Assembly (NCBI RefSeq): GCF_027531815.1
Contig: NZ_JAPZSK010000007.1
Location: forward strand, 82,701-146,700
From: Gemmatimonas sp.
GTDB taxonomy: Bacteria; Gemmatimonadota; Gemmatimonadetes; Gemmatimonadales; Gemmatimonadaceae
DNA length: 64,000 bases
Direction of reading: 5' to 3'
Below the pieces are notes generated by a model, which saw only the letters and a program-made list of their open reading frames with translations, was not told where the DNA came from and did not search any database. Made by a program: the position numbers and the translations under genes. This document shows positions 35,853 to 46,404 of the stretch, one piece after another (the stretch's first letter is position 1; each line of letters opens with the position of its first letter).

Positions 35853-36434
35853 TTACTTCGCGGCGGGCTTGGGCTCGGCCAGTGCAATGTCCCACTGCAC
35901 CTGCACTTCGGGCTGGATGGGGTTGAGCTTGGAGTCGTAGCTCACGCCGTAGTCCATACGGTTGATCGCGAACTGCCCGCGGAAACGCCCCATGCCTCCT
36001 TCGTAGAACACCATCGTGGCGGGCACCGTGATGCGCTTGGTCGTGCCGCGCACCGTGAGATCGCCGGTGATGTCGAGCTTGTTCGCGCCGGTGGACTTCA
36101 CGCTCACCGACTTGAAGGTGATGTTCGGGTGCTTCTCGACGTCGAAAAAGTCGGCGCTGCGCAGGTGCCCGTCGCGGCGTTCCACCCGCGTGTTGATACT
36201 GGCGGCATCAATGGTGATGGCGACCGACGAATTCTCCCACTTGGCGGCGTCGAGCTTCACGTCGGCCTCCCACTTCCCGAAGAAGCCGTGGGCGCTGAGC
36301 ATGCGCGAGTCGGCGACGAAGTTGATCTCGCTGTGCGCCTTGTCGATGGTGTGCGGCTTGGCGTCGGACAGCGGACGGGCGGCAACGAACAGCGGCAGCG
36401 CCAGCAGGGCGGCCAGGCGGCGGGTGGCGAACAT
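35853..36434 (-). CDS. YceI family periplasmic lipid-binding protein
   Basis: The 193-residue protein has a signal peptide (MFATRRLAALLALPLFVAA) followed by the YceI fold: DKAHSEINFVADSRM near 28, FGKWEADVKLD near 50, SADFFDVEKHPNITF near 92 and FAINRMDYGV near 155. YceI proteins are lipocalin-like barrels that bind isoprenoid chains; their physiological role is mostly unknown. The ATG at 36434 was chosen over one 42 codons upstream because it opens the signal peptide. Divergent from an unknown acidic-protein gene, with about 215 bases between starts. Confidence 0.88.
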   Translation of the reverse strand: MFATRRLAALLALPLFVAARPLSDAKPHTIDKAHSEINFVADSRMLSAHGFFGKWEADVKLDAAKWENSSVAITIDAASINTRVERRDGHLRSADFFDVEKHPNITFKSVSVKSTGANKLDITGDLTVRGTTKRITVPATMVFYEGGMGRFRGQFAINRMDYGVSYDSKLNPIQPEVQVQWDIALAEPKPAAK

Positions 36435-36649
36435 GGTGCGGTCCTCGAGTGTTGGCGATGAAGGGATGCGGGGCGGGATGGAGTATGGACCCGGCAGCGT
36501 TCGGTCAGACGATGGTTCGACAAGCAATGGTTCATTGGTAAGATACTGGATCGATCGCAATGCGCAACCCCTGCCTGCGCCTTGTTTGCAGGCACGAGCG
36601 CCGGTGATCTTTCGGTGTTGCCCCCGATGTATCCCCCGCGCCCGCGTCC

Positions 36650-37378
36650 ATGACCGCTCCGGTACCCGCCCACGTTGACGAACAGCCGCTCGACGCCCCC
36701 GTTCCCCAGCCGGTGCTGCCCGATCGCGCCGACGCCCCAGTGTCCGAGGTGGCCGAGCGGTTCCTGCGCACCGTGGTGGCGGACGTCCCGCTGGCGCTGA
36801 TCGAGGAGCTTCACCTCTTCTCGCCCTTGCGTCAGGGCACCGTGGAAACGGGGATCGCCGTACTCGCGGCGCGGGTGCCGCTGGCCCTCGCCGCAGAGCC
36901 GCTGGCTGATCAGCAGGCCGATGACCCGCAGCTGCCGCTCGCCGGCGATGCGCAGCACGTCGAGGCGATTGAGCCGGGGCTGCCGGACGCCCTGGACGGT
37001 GACGACGATGACCAGGACGCGTTGCCGGTGATCGCCACGGCGGGCGACGACGATGATGACGTGTCGTACCTCGAGGAACTCGCCGCCGACGCCTCGGCCG
37101 ACGAGGGTGACGAAGCCGAGGCCGTGGCGCTCGAAGCAGCGCCCGCGACGGTGCGCCCCGTCCGGCACACCGTCTATACCGCGCGCTATCGGTACGTCAT
37201 CAAGGGCCCGGAGCGCGGCAAGTGGGAGTCGAGCATCAAGGCCGAAGCCGATGCGCCGCTCATCACCGTGGAAACGGTGGTGCGCGGCGTGCAGCGCCGT
37301 GCCGGAGAGGATTCGGAGATCGTGCGCTACACGGCGGCGCAGCTGGCCAAGGCACTGCGGCTGCCCTTCCCCGAGTAG
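36650..37378 (+). CDS. Unknown acidic protein
   Basis: The 242-residue protein has no signal peptide or membrane segment. The first 80 residues include a helical region (VSEVAERFLRTVVADVPLALIEELHLF), the middle is very acidic with Asp runs (DGDDDDQD, GDDDDDVS), and the last 70 residues look folded, with a beta-rich part (RHTVYTARYRYVIKG) and an end of RLPFPE. I do not recognise a family. It precedes the Fur-family gene by 17 bases and may be cotranscribed with it. Confidence 0.6.
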   Translation: MTAPVPAHVDEQPLDAPVPQPVLPDRADAPVSEVAERFLRTVVADVPLALIEELHLFSPLRQGTVETGIAVLAARVPLALAAEPLADQQADDPQLPLAGDAQHVEAIEPGLPDALDGDDDDQDALPVIATAGDDDDDVSYLEELAADASADEGDEAEAVALEAAPATVRPVRHTVYTARYRYVIKGPERGKWESSIKAEADAPLITVETVVRGVQRRAGEDSEIVRYTAAQLAKALRLPFPE

Positions 37379-37395
37379 CGGTCCGCTTCCGTTTC

Positions 37396-37881
37396 GTGAC
37401 CCATCCCTCCACCGACGCGGCCGTCGCTGCCGACAAGGAAGCGTTTCGTGCCTTTCTGCGCGACCACAACCTGCCGGCCACCGCGCAGCGTCTGGCCATA
37501 GCCGATGTGGTGCTCGGAACCGACCGCCACCTGTCGGCGGAAGAGGTGGCCACGGAGCTGCGCAGCCGTGGCGCGTCGGCCGGTACCGCTACCGTCTACC
37601 GCACGCTCGACGTACTCGTGCGCAGCGGCCTGGTGGTGGAGCGCGACTTTGGCGAGGGGTTCAAGCGCTACGAAGCGTCGCGTGGCGTGCCGCACCACGA
37701 ACATCTGCTCTGTACGGTGTGTGGTCGCGTGACGGAGTTTCGCGACGAGCGCCTCGAGCGCATGACGACCCTGTTGGCCGAAGCCCACGATTTCTCACGC
37801 CAGCGGCATCGGCTGGTCATCTACGGCCTGTGCGGCGACTGTCGCCGAGGCCGACTCTCCGGAACTGCCCGTGGCTCCTGA
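37396..37881 (+). CDS. Fur-family metal- or peroxide-responsive regulator
   Basis: The 161-residue repressor has the winged-helix DNA-binding part with TAQRLAIADVVL near residue 33 and ATVYRTLDVLVRSGLV near 69, followed by the metal-binding segment HHEHLLCTVCGRVTEF near 102 and a C-terminal CGDC. The two CxxC pairs are the structural zinc site. Fur, Zur or PerR identity cannot be settled from the sequence. The start is a GTG at 37396; the frame is open upstream but that part overlaps the preceding gene. Its end overlaps the ccdA start by 11 bases. Confidence 0.87.
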   Translation: MTHPSTDAAVAADKEAFRAFLRDHNLPATAQRLAIADVVLGTDRHLSAEEVATELRSRGASAGTATVYRTLDVLVRSGLVVERDFGEGFKRYEASRGVPHHEHLLCTVCGRVTEFRDERLERMTTLLAEAHDFSRQRHRLVIYGLCGDCRRGRLSGTARGS

Positions 37882-38596
37882 ATCCCTGACCGTGCTGGTG
37901 GCGTTCACCGCGGGGCTGCTCAGCTTCCTGAGCCCCTGCGTGCTGCCGCTGGTGCCCAGCTATGTCACGTTTATCACGGGCATGGGACTCGACGATGTGT
38001 CGCGCGCCCGACGGACGGCACTGCTGCACTCCGTGCTGTTCGTGCTCGGCTTCACTTTCATCTTCGTGGCGCTGGGAGCCGGTGCGTCGGCCTTCGGCCA
38101 GCTCCTTCGCGAGTATCGCGTGTGGATTGCGCGCGTAGGCGGGGTGATGATGGTACTCATGGGGCTGTGGATGCTCGACGTCATCAAGCTGGGCGCGCTG
38201 CAGCAGGAGCGGCGCTTCCACCTGAGCGACAAGCCACTGGGCTATCTGGGCACGGTGTTCGTGGGGATCGCCTTCGGCGCGGGATGGACGCCGTGCCTTG
38301 GCCCCACACTGGGCGCCATTCTCCTGCTCGCGGCCAACGAAACCGAGCTGGCCAAGGGCATTGGCCTGCTCACGGCCTACTCGATGGGACTGGCCGTGCC
38401 CTTCCTGCTGAGCGCCCTCGCCATCGAGCGATTCCTCGGCTTCTTCCAGAAGTTCAAGCACAACATTGGTCGCGTGAACCGCCTGGCCGGCATCCTGCTG
38501 GTCATCGTGGGGCTTCTCATGTTCACCGGCTGGTTCGAGCGCCTTGCCGCCTGGCTGCAGCCGCTCACGCCGGCGTTTCTGGTCGAGCGGCTGTAG
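37871..38596 (+). CDS. ccdA: Cytochrome c biogenesis protein CcdA
   Basis: CcdA passes reducing power from thioredoxin across the inner membrane for cytochrome c maturation or other periplasmic thiol reduction. The 241-residue protein has six membrane segments and the two conserved cysteine/proline sites, SPCVLPLVPSY near 21-31 and TPCLGPTLGA near 139-148. The start is the GTG at 37871, inside the end of the Fur-family gene, so translation is probably coupled. No thioredoxin-like partner lies beside it. Confidence 0.9.
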   Translation: MAPESLTVLVAFTAGLLSFLSPCVLPLVPSYVTFITGMGLDDVSRARRTALLHSVLFVLGFTFIFVALGAGASAFGQLLREYRVWIARVGGVMMVLMGLWMLDVIKLGALQQERRFHLSDKPLGYLGTVFVGIAFGAGWTPCLGPTLGAILLLAANETELAKGIGLLTAYSMGLAVPFLLSALAIERFLGFFQKFKHNIGRVNRLAGILLVIVGLLMFTGWFERLAAWLQPLTPAFLVERL

Positions 38597-38626
38597 GCTT
38601 GGCGGCGCGGGGGCCCACCCACGCGC

Positions 38627-40405
38627 TCACCTGGCCTCGATGGCGTCGAGCAGCTGCTGGCGGCGCAGCATGTCGGCGTAGCGGCCGTTGTGCGCCACGA
38701 GTTGTTCGTGGCTGCCCGATTCCACCACGCGTCCTGCGTCGAGGACGATGATGTGATCGGCTTCGCGCACGGTGCTCACACGATGTGAGGCGATGAGCGC
38801 CGTGCGATCGGCGAGCGCCTCGCGCAGCCCGTGCAGAATGGCTGCCTCGGTGTGGGTATCGACGGCGCTCAGCGCATCGTCGAGCAGCACGATATCGGGT
38901 TGTCGCGCGAGCGCCCGCGCGAGGGCCGCGCGCTGCTTCTGTCCCCCCGACAGGTTGATGCCGCGCTCGCCCAACCGCGTGTCGTAGCCGGCAGGGAGCC
39001 CGGCGATGGTATCGGCGAGCTGCGCGATGCGCGTCGCCTGGTCCCGACGCGCCGCCACGTGTGTGTCCGACGCGTTGCCGGCGAGGCCATAGGTGATGTT
39101 GTCGCCCACGGTTTCACTGAAGAGCAGCGACTCCTGAGGCACATAGCCGACGGCGGCACGCAGGGTGGCCAGCGGAATATCCCGGATGTTGACGCCGTCG
39201 ATGAGAATCTCGCCCACCTGCGGCTCGTACAGGCGCGGCAGGAGATCCATGAGAGCGCTCTTGCCCGATCCGGTGGCGCCCACGATGGCCAAAGTACCGC
39301 CGGCGGGAATCGTGAACGACACGTCGCGCAGCACCCAGCGCACTTCGTCGGACGCGGGGAAATGAAACGACACGTTCCGGTACTCGATGCGGCGGCCGGT
39401 GCCCCCGGCGGGCAGGTGAGCCATTCCCGTGTCGTGCACCGTTACGGGCGATGCGTCGAGCAGCTGCAGCACACGCGTGAGTGACGCCGCGCCGCGCTGG
39501 AAAAGATTCGTGGTCCACCCCAGCGCGATGAGTGGCCAGGTGAGCATCCCCAGGTAGATGGTGAATGCCACATAGCTGCCCACGGTGAGCTGCGCCTCGA
39601 TGAGCAGCGTGCCGCCCGCGGCGATGGTGACGGCCATGCCGAGTCCGGCGAGCAAGGCAAAGCCGGGACTCATGAGGCCGTTGAGTCGGGCGAGCGCCAT
39701 GTTGGCGTCGAGGTACTCCTCACCCAGCTGGTTCCAGCGCGCCATTTCGGCGCCTTCCTGGCGGTACGCGCGCACGACGCGCACGCCGGCGAGATTCTCC
39801 TGCGCGCGCGTGCTGAGGCGACTGAACTGCTCCTGCGCGTGTTCGAAGCGCGTATGCACCAGCTTGCCGAGGCGCAGCATGAGCACGGGCAGTCCGATCA
39901 TGGGGAGGAGTGCCAGTGCCGTCAGTCGCGGCGAGATGCGCACCATCATGGTGAGTGCGAACAGGCCACCGGCAAGGGTATTGGCGAAGTACATGATGGC
40001 TGGCCCAGCGGCCATGCGTACGGCGCTGAGGTCGTTGGTGAGGCGGGCCATGAGGTCGCCGGTGCGCCAGGCGGCGTACCACCCGGCATCGAGGGTGGTG
40101 AGCCGTTCGAAGAGCTGGCGCCGGAGGTCGGTTTCGATGCGCCGGCTCACGCCGTTCATGGTGAAGCGCATGGTGAAGCGCAGCAGGCCACTGGCGAGGG
40201 CGGTGACGAGCATCACCATGGCCAGTCCCAGGAGATCGCGCGCGGCGGCGCCCTCGCGCATGCTGTCGAGGCCGCGCTGCAGGAAGGAGGGCTGCAGCGC
40301 GACGAGGGCGGACGAGGTAACGACCGCTGCCAGCCCCAGCGCAACTTGCAGGCGGTAGGGGTGGTAGTATGGGAGCAGTCGGCGCAGCGTGCGCCACGCC
40401 TTCAC
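38627..40405 (-). CDS. ABC exporter with fused membrane and ATPase domains
   Basis: A 592-residue half transporter of the MsbA/MdlA type: six membrane helices in the first 310 residues, then an ATPase domain with Walker A GATGSGKS near 374, signature LSGGQKQR near 480, Walker B IVLLDDALSA near 501 and a switch histidine in ASHRVS near 533. It should work as a dimer for lipid or drug export. The GTG at 40405 has a good ribosome site (GAGGAAGG) just upstream and gives VKAWRTLRRLLPYY. The ATG at 40435 lengthens the product by ten residues but has no ribosome site. Confidence 0.9.
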   Translation of the reverse strand: MKAWRTLRRLLPYYHPYRLQVALGLAAVVTSSALVALQPSFLQRGLDSMREGAAARDLLGLAMVMLVTALASGLLRFTMRFTMNGVSRRIETDLRRQLFERLTTLDAGWYAAWRTGDLMARLTNDLSAVRMAAGPAIMYFANTLAGGLFALTMMVRISPRLTALALLPMIGLPVLMLRLGKLVHTRFEHAQEQFSRLSTRAQENLAGVRVVRAYRQEGAEMARWNQLGEEYLDANMALARLNGLMSPGFALLAGLGMAVTIAAGGTLLIEAQLTVGSYVAFTIYLGMLTWPLIALGWTTNLFQRGAASLTRVLQLLDASPVTVHDTGMAHLPAGGTGRRIEYRNVSFHFPASDEVRWVLRDVSFTIPAGGTLAIVGATGSGKSALMDLLPRLYEPQVGEILIDGVNIRDIPLATLRAAVGYVPQESLLFSETVGDNITYGLAGNASDTHVAARRDQATRIAQLADTIAGLPAGYDTRLGERGINLSGGQKQRAALARALARQPDIVLLDDALSAVDTHTEAAILHGLREALADRTALIASHRVSTVREADHIIVLDAGRVVESGSHEQLVAHNGRYADMLRRQQLLDAIEAR

Positions 40406-40433
40406 CTTGCCTTCCTCACTCGGGAGTCTGCCC

Positions 40434-41309
40434 ATGCGTCAATATATCCGTTCGCGTCGTGCGGTCCTGGCTACCACCCTCACCTCGGCGGCGCTCGTCG
40501 CGCTTGCCGCCTGCGGTGACACGGGCGCCGACAGCAGCGCGCTCGCGAGCGATTCGGCACTGGGGCGCGACCTCGCACTCGCGCAGCAGGACGGCGCGTC
40601 GCAACCGCAGTTGCAGGACATTTCCGCAGCACCGGAACCGTCGCCGGCGCCGGAGCCCACGGTCGCCCCGGCGCCGCGTCCGGCGCCGCGTCCGGCGCCA
40701 CGTCCCACGCGGCCGGCGCCACGTCCCACCGCGGCCGCGCCGGCGCCGGCGCCCGCGCCTGCCGCGCCGGTGAGTGGTACGGTGGCGAGCGGCACGCGCC
40801 TCTCGTTCTCGTCGTCGTCGAAGGTGTGCAGCAATACGATGCCGGTGGGCGAGAAGTTCACCGCGGAGCTCTCCGAGTCGGTGAGCGCGAGCAACGGCGT
40901 GAGCATCCCGGCCGGCGCCACGGGCACCTTCGAGGTGGTGGAGGCCAAGACGGCGCGCAACAGCAACGACGAGACCACCCTGCGCGTGCGCCTGGTGTCG
41001 GTGCAGTTCGGCGACCGGACATATCCGGTGGAGAGCACCGTGCAGACGGCGAGCACCGAGCGGGTCCGTAGCGCGACCAAGGGTACCGACGCCAAGAAGG
41101 TGGCGGGCGGCGCCATTCTGGGCGCCATCGCGGGTCAGGTGATCGGCAAGAGCACCAGGGGCACGGTGATCGGTGCGGCCGCGGGCGCGGCCGCAGGCAC
41201 GGCGGCGGCAGCCGCGACGGCCAACTTCGACACGTGCATCAACAGTGGGGCGATGATTGCGGTCACGTTGGACGCGCCAGTGACGGTGCGGCCGGCGCCG
41301 GTGCCGTGA
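40434..41309 (+). CDS. Glycine-zipper lipoprotein
   Basis: The ATG at 40434, with GGGAG seven bases upstream, begins a 291-residue protein with a lipobox ending LAAC near residue 21. A long proline/alanine/arginine-rich linker follows (repeated PAPRPAPRP), then a beta-type domain near residues 110-210 (GTRLSFSSSSKVCSNTM to VESTVQTAS). The C-terminal glycine zipper (GGAILGAIAGQVIG and GTVIGAAAGAAAGTAAAA) is near 222-262. Such zippers are common in outer-membrane lipoproteins of Gram-negative bacteria. The start lies within 28 bases of the divergent ABC gene start. Confidence 0.75.
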   Translation: MRQYIRSRRAVLATTLTSAALVALAACGDTGADSSALASDSALGRDLALAQQDGASQPQLQDISAAPEPSPAPEPTVAPAPRPAPRPAPRPTRPAPRPTAAAPAPAPAPAAPVSGTVASGTRLSFSSSSKVCSNTMPVGEKFTAELSESVSASNGVSIPAGATGTFEVVEAKTARNSNDETTLRVRLVSVQFGDRTYPVESTVQTASTERVRSATKGTDAKKVAGGAILGAIAGQVIGKSTRGTVIGAAAGAAAGTAAAAATANFDTCINSGAMIAVTLDAPVTVRPAPVP

Positions 41310-41315
41310 CCGCGC

Positions 41316-41357
41316 GCTCAACGCTCAGCGCTCAGAGCTGAGTGCTGAGCGTTGAGC
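41316..41357 (+). terminator. Long hairpin after the glycine-zipper gene
   Basis: Nineteen bases at 41316-41334 pair with 41339-41357 (one G-T pair), with a four-base GAGC loop. It begins six bases after the stop codon. There is no T-tract, so it may be a terminator, an mRNA-stabilising stem or part of the repeat cluster that follows. Confidence 0.65.
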
Positions 41358-41366
41358 TGGCAGCAG

Positions 41367-41505
41367 GAGAGTTGAGCCCGGATCGCGGTGAGAGTTGAGC
41401 TGGCTAGCAGCGAGAGTTGAGGTGCTCAACTCTCACCGCTAGAGCGCTCAACTCTCACTGCTATCCGGGCTCACGTCTCCTTCTCACGTCTCTTTCTCAC
41501 GTCTC
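41367..41505. repeat. Nested inverted and direct repeats between convergent genes
   Basis: The decamer GAGAGTTGAG occurs directly at 41367-41376, 41390-41399 and 41412-41421, and inverted at 41425-41434 and 41447-41456. Larger arms of 24 bases (41377-41400 and 41446-41469, two mismatches) enclose the inner copies, so the whole tract can fold into a long cruciform. It is followed by three copies of CTCACGTCTC with 13-base spacing (41470, 41483 and 41496). The region lies between the stops of the glycine-zipper and gamma-glutamyltransferase genes. Confidence 0.75.
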
Positions 41506-41516
41506 CGTCTCACCCC

Positions 41517-43355
41517 TCAGTAACCCACCGCCCCCCCCGAGCGCCGGGGTTCCGGTTGCCCCTCCCATCCCCCTTTCACGCGCATGATCGCGTTCACGTT
41601 CACGAGGCTGCGGACTTCGCGCATGGCGTGACCGAAGGCGCGCAGGGAGTCGAGCACGGTGGGGCGAACACCGCCGGCTTCGAAGGTGAGGGAATCGGGG
41701 AGCGCCTGATGATGAATGCGGGGGGCGCGCATGGCATCGGCCAGCGTCATGCGATGTTCGATGACGTTGAGAATGACCTGGCTGGTGCCCGTGATGATGG
41801 TGGGGCCGCCGGCAGCCCCCGCCACGAGCAGCACCTGATCGCGCGAGTCGAGCACAATGGTGGGGGCCATGGCGCTCAGCATGCGCTTGCCCGGCTGAAT
41901 GGCGTTCGCTTCGCCCTGTACGAGGCCGAACATGTTGGGCTTCCCCGGCTGCGCGGCGAAGTCATCCATCTCGTCGTTCAGCATGAAGCCCGCGCCGCGC
42001 ACCCACACGCCCGAGCCCCACGAGTTGTTGAGCGTGGTGGTGGTGGAGACCGCATTGCCCCGCGCGTCCACCACGGCATAGTGCGTGGTGTGTTCGGGCT
42101 CGCGCGCGGCTTGCGCCATGAGTGGCTCGAGGTCTCGCGTTGGTGTGGCGCGGGTATCGGCGATGGTAGCCTTGAGGCGCGCCGCGTAGCTCTTGCTCGT
42201 GAGCTGGGCGAGTGGCACCGGCACGAAGGCGGGGTCGGCCAGCTTCGCGTTGCGGTCGATGAAGGCCCGCTGGTACGCACTCCCCACGAGATGGAACCAG
42301 CGGGTGCTGCCGTAGGCGGGCAGTGTCGGATATTGCTCGAGCACGTTGAGCGCCTCGGCGGTGGTCACGCCGCCGCTCGAGGACGGCGGCATGGAGAGCA
42401 GCGCGTAGCCGCGATACGTGGTGCGGATGGGCGTGCGCCACACCGGCGCATAGGTGGCGAGATCGGCCCGGGTGATGATGCCGGTCGTGCCCTCGGCGCC
42501 GCGCTGCATTTCGGCCACCAGCGAGTCGGCCACCCAGCCGCTGTAGAAGGCCCGCGCGCCCTGATCGGCGATGGCCTGCAGCGTGCGCGCGAGGTCGGGC
42601 TGCACGAGGCGTGCGCCCGCCGCCAGCGGCGTGCCGTTGGGAGTGAACGGCGACTGGCGCTGGAAGCGCAGCAACATCTTCGAGGCGCGTTCGATGGACG
42701 TGGCCAGCGCGGTGTCCACCACGAAGCCGTCGCGTGCCAGCCGGATGGCCGGCTGCATGACCTTCGAAAGCGGCATGGTGCCGTAGCGTTCGAGCAGGGC
42801 GGTCAGCCCCGCGACCGCCCCCGGCACACCCGAGGCAAGGTGCCCGTAGATGCTCTTGTCGGTGAGCTTGCCGTTGGCGTCGAGGTACATGTCCCGCGTG
42901 GCCGCCAACGGTGCGATTTCGCGATAGTCGAGGGCGGCGGTGCGACCGTCCGCCAGCCGCACCACGGTATACCCACCGCCACCAATGTTCCCCGCCTCGG
43001 GCCACGTGACCGCCAGCGCGAACCCCAGCGCCACCGCCGCATCCACGGCGTTGCCGCCTTCGCGCATGATGTCGGCGGCGGCGGCGCTGGCCTCGCGGCT
43101 GTTGCTCACCGCCATGACCTGCGGGGCGAAGGTGGCGCGCTGCCCCGCCGGCAGACGCCAGCCGGCGGGGAACTGCGCCGCCGCCCGCTCGGGAATGGCG
43201 GGATCGCCGGGTTGCCCGGCGCCGGACACGTTCGCGGCCGTCACACCGGATGCGGAAGCGGACGTGGACGTGGACACGGACGTGCCCGCACAGGCACCCA
43301 GCACGGCAGCGGCGAGCAGCGTTGCACACCAGGAGCGCGGAGAGGGGACGCGCAT
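41517..43355 (-). CDS. ggt: Gamma-glutamyltransferase, lipoprotein type
   Basis: The 612-residue enzyme is a self-cleaving Ntn hydrolase that splits or transfers the gamma-glutamyl group of glutathione and related peptides. The nucleophile threonine is in EHTTHYAVVD near residue 420, where autocleavage makes the large and small subunits, and GGPTIITGTSQV lies near 520. The N-terminus has a hydrophobic stretch with a lipobox (VLGAC near 18-22), followed by a Ser/Thr/Ala-rich linker, so it is probably a periplasmic, membrane-anchored enzyme. Length is a little more than normal because of that linker. Confidence 0.92.
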   Translation of the reverse strand: MRVPSPRSWCATLLAAAVLGACAGTSVSTSTSASASGVTAANVSGAGQPGDPAIPERAAAQFPAGWRLPAGQRATFAPQVMAVSNSREASAAAADIMREGGNAVDAAVALGFALAVTWPEAGNIGGGGYTVVRLADGRTAALDYREIAPLAATRDMYLDANGKLTDKSIYGHLASGVPGAVAGLTALLERYGTMPLSKVMQPAIRLARDGFVVDTALATSIERASKMLLRFQRQSPFTPNGTPLAAGARLVQPDLARTLQAIADQGARAFYSGWVADSLVAEMQRGAEGTTGIITRADLATYAPVWRTPIRTTYRGYALLSMPPSSSGGVTTAEALNVLEQYPTLPAYGSTRWFHLVGSAYQRAFIDRNAKLADPAFVPVPLAQLTSKSYAARLKATIADTRATPTRDLEPLMAQAAREPEHTTHYAVVDARGNAVSTTTTLNNSWGSGVWVRGAGFMLNDEMDDFAAQPGKPNMFGLVQGEANAIQPGKRMLSAMAPTIVLDSRDQVLLVAGAAGGPTIITGTSQVILNVIEHRMTLADAMRAPRIHHQALPDSLTFEAGGVRPTVLDSLRAFGHAMREVRSLVNVNAIMRVKGGWEGQPEPRRSGGAVGY

Positions 43356-43405
43356 GTCAGCTCCAGGAGGGATGGAAAGAGGCCACGAGACCGTTGCGGA
43401 CCGGG

Positions 43406-44164
43406 CTAGAACTTGAAGCGCAAACTGGCACGTGTCGCCCGCGTGCGGTACGTGCGTCCCGTGTCATCGGGCAGGTTGTCCTTGCTGTGCCACCCGATGC
43501 CGAAGTCCTGCACCAGCGCGATGACCATACCCGGCGAGAGAGTATAGCCGAAGCCGAAGCCCATGGAGCCGGCGACGCCCATCTGCAGCGTCCCCGGGCC
43601 AATCGCCGCCGCCGTGGAGTCCCTCGTTCGGAGATTGCGAAAGCCGTTCACGCCGCCCTGTGCTTCGAAGAAGGTGTGAAAGCCCGGGCCGCCGCCGCTG
43701 CGGAATTGACCCATGAGCTGCCAGGTCTCCAGCTGCGCCTCGCAACTGGCGATGCACACCGCGCGGGGATCCGGTGCCACCTGGCCAGGGACCGCGAGTC
43801 GGGTGACGTTCACATCGACCACCCCGTACCCCAGCGATACCCCCAGCGTCGTGGCCGGGTCGAGTGCCTTCTCGAGCGTACCGCGCAACTGCCAGAGCGG
43901 GTCGTTGCCGAACTCCCACCGCGCGCTCGACGCGCCGTCGTTGATGGCCCCCAGGACCAGCCCCGCCGCGCCGCCCGAGAACCACCACCCCTGGCTGGGG
44001 CCGCGAGGAGGCGGTCCACCGGTCGGGGGGCGGCCGCGAATCTGGGCCTGAGCGCTGCCGGCACTCACCAGCAGCAGCAGGGCCAGCGTGGGCGCGAGAC
44101 GACGGGCAACGGGGTGCCCGCTGCGCGGCACGCTGCTCCTACGAACGAAAGAAACCGGACGCAC
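43406..44164 (-). CDS. Predicted outer-membrane beta-barrel protein
   Basis: The 252-residue protein has a signal peptide ending in SAGSAQAQ, a short proline-rich stretch and then alternating strands typical of a small beta-barrel. The last residues are RASLRFKF; a terminal phenylalanine after alternating hydrophobic residues is the outer-membrane assembly signal. No family name can be given. It is upstream of the gamma-glutamyltransferase gene on the same strand (50 bases) and divergent from murQ. Confidence 0.68.
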   Translation of the reverse strand: MRPVSFVRRSSVPRSGHPVARRLAPTLALLLLVSAGSAQAQIRGRPPTGGPPPRGPSQGWWFSGGAAGLVLGAINDGASSARWEFGNDPLWQLRGTLEKALDPATTLGVSLGYGVVDVNVTRLAVPGQVAPDPRAVCIASCEAQLETWQLMGQFRSGGGPGFHTFFEAQGGVNGFRNLRTRDSTAAAIGPGTLQMGVAGSMGFGFGYTLSPGMVIALVQDFGIGWHSKDNLPDDTGRTYRTRATRASLRFKF

Positions 44165-44299
44165 CGCGACTCCGAGGTTGACCTCCCGTTAAGTTACTCT
44201 GGCGTCCCCTCCAGAGGCACGGTTGCCCAGATTTCCGGCCCGCGGGGATGCCGCGCGAGGCCTGCGTCGGGTCCGCGTCCGCTCCTTCACCCGCATGCC

Positions 44300-45222
44300 G
44301 TGTCTGCTCCGACGCTCGACCCCCGGGTCACCGAACGTCGCAATCCGCGCACCGTCGACATCGATCTCGCGTCGCCGCTGGACATCGTCGACCTGATCAA
44401 CGCCGAAGATCGCGCCGTGGCCGACGCGGTCGCCACACAGCGCGCGGTCATTGCGCAGGCGATCGCGGCCATCGAGCAGGCCTTTCGCGCCGGCCACCGA
44501 CTGCTGTACGTGGGCGCCGGCACCTCGGGACGCCTCGGCGTGCTCGATGCGAGCGAATGCCCGCCCACCTTCGGTACCGACCCGCGCATGGTGGTGGGCA
44601 TCATTGCCGGCGGCGATCACGCCCTGCGCAATCCCATTGAGGGCGCCGAAGACGATCCGGCGGCGGGAGCGGCGCAAATGGACGCGCAGGCGGTGACCGC
44701 CGGTGATGTGGTGGTGGGCATTGCGGCGAGTGGCACGACGCCGTTCGTGCGCGGGGCGCTCGCGCGCGCACGGGAACGTGGCGCCACGACCGGACTCATT
44801 GCCTGCAGTGAGCCGCCCGCCGTCATGCGCGCGCAAGCCGATTGGCTCATCCTGCCCATCGTGGGCCCCGAGGTGCTCACCGGCTCCACGCGGCTCAAGG
44901 CGGGCACCGCCACCAAGCTCGTGTGCAACATGCTCACCACCGGCGCCATGATTCGCGTGGGGAAGAGCTACGGCAACCTCATGGTGGACCTGCGGGCCAC
45001 CAACGTGAAGCTGCAGGATCGCGCCGAGCGCATCGTGTGCGAGGTGACCGCGCTGGACCGTGATGCGGCGCGTGCCCTGCTGCAGCGGGCCGACGGTCGC
45101 GTGAAGCGCGCGTTGGTCATGCACGCCCTCCACGTGGACGCAGCCACCGCCGACGCGCAGCTCGAGGCCGCGGGCGGCGTCATTCGCAAGGTGGTACCCA
45201 ACGCGCCACCCCCGGTGGGCCC

Positions 45223-45226
<4 letters not shown>
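44300..45226 (+). CDS. murQ: N-acetylmuramic acid 6-phosphate etherase
   Basis: MurQ removes the lactyl ether from MurNAc-6-phosphate to give GlcNAc-6-phosphate in cell-wall recycling. The 308-residue protein is a SIS-domain protein with TERRNPRTVDID near residue 11, GAGTSGRLGVLDASECPPTF near 72, GTTPFVRGAL near 149 and GSTRLKAGTATKLVCNML near 198. The start is a GTG at 44300; the open frame upstream is antisense to the outer-membrane protein gene. Its stop overlaps the anmK start (ATGA), so the two are coupled. Confidence 0.95.

Positions 45227-46400
<1,174 letters not shown>

Positions 46401-46404
<4 letters not shown>

Noticed and set aside
41470..41505. CRISPR-like direct repeats
   Set aside because: Units are only 10 bases with three-base spacers; no cas genes and no spacers of normal size.
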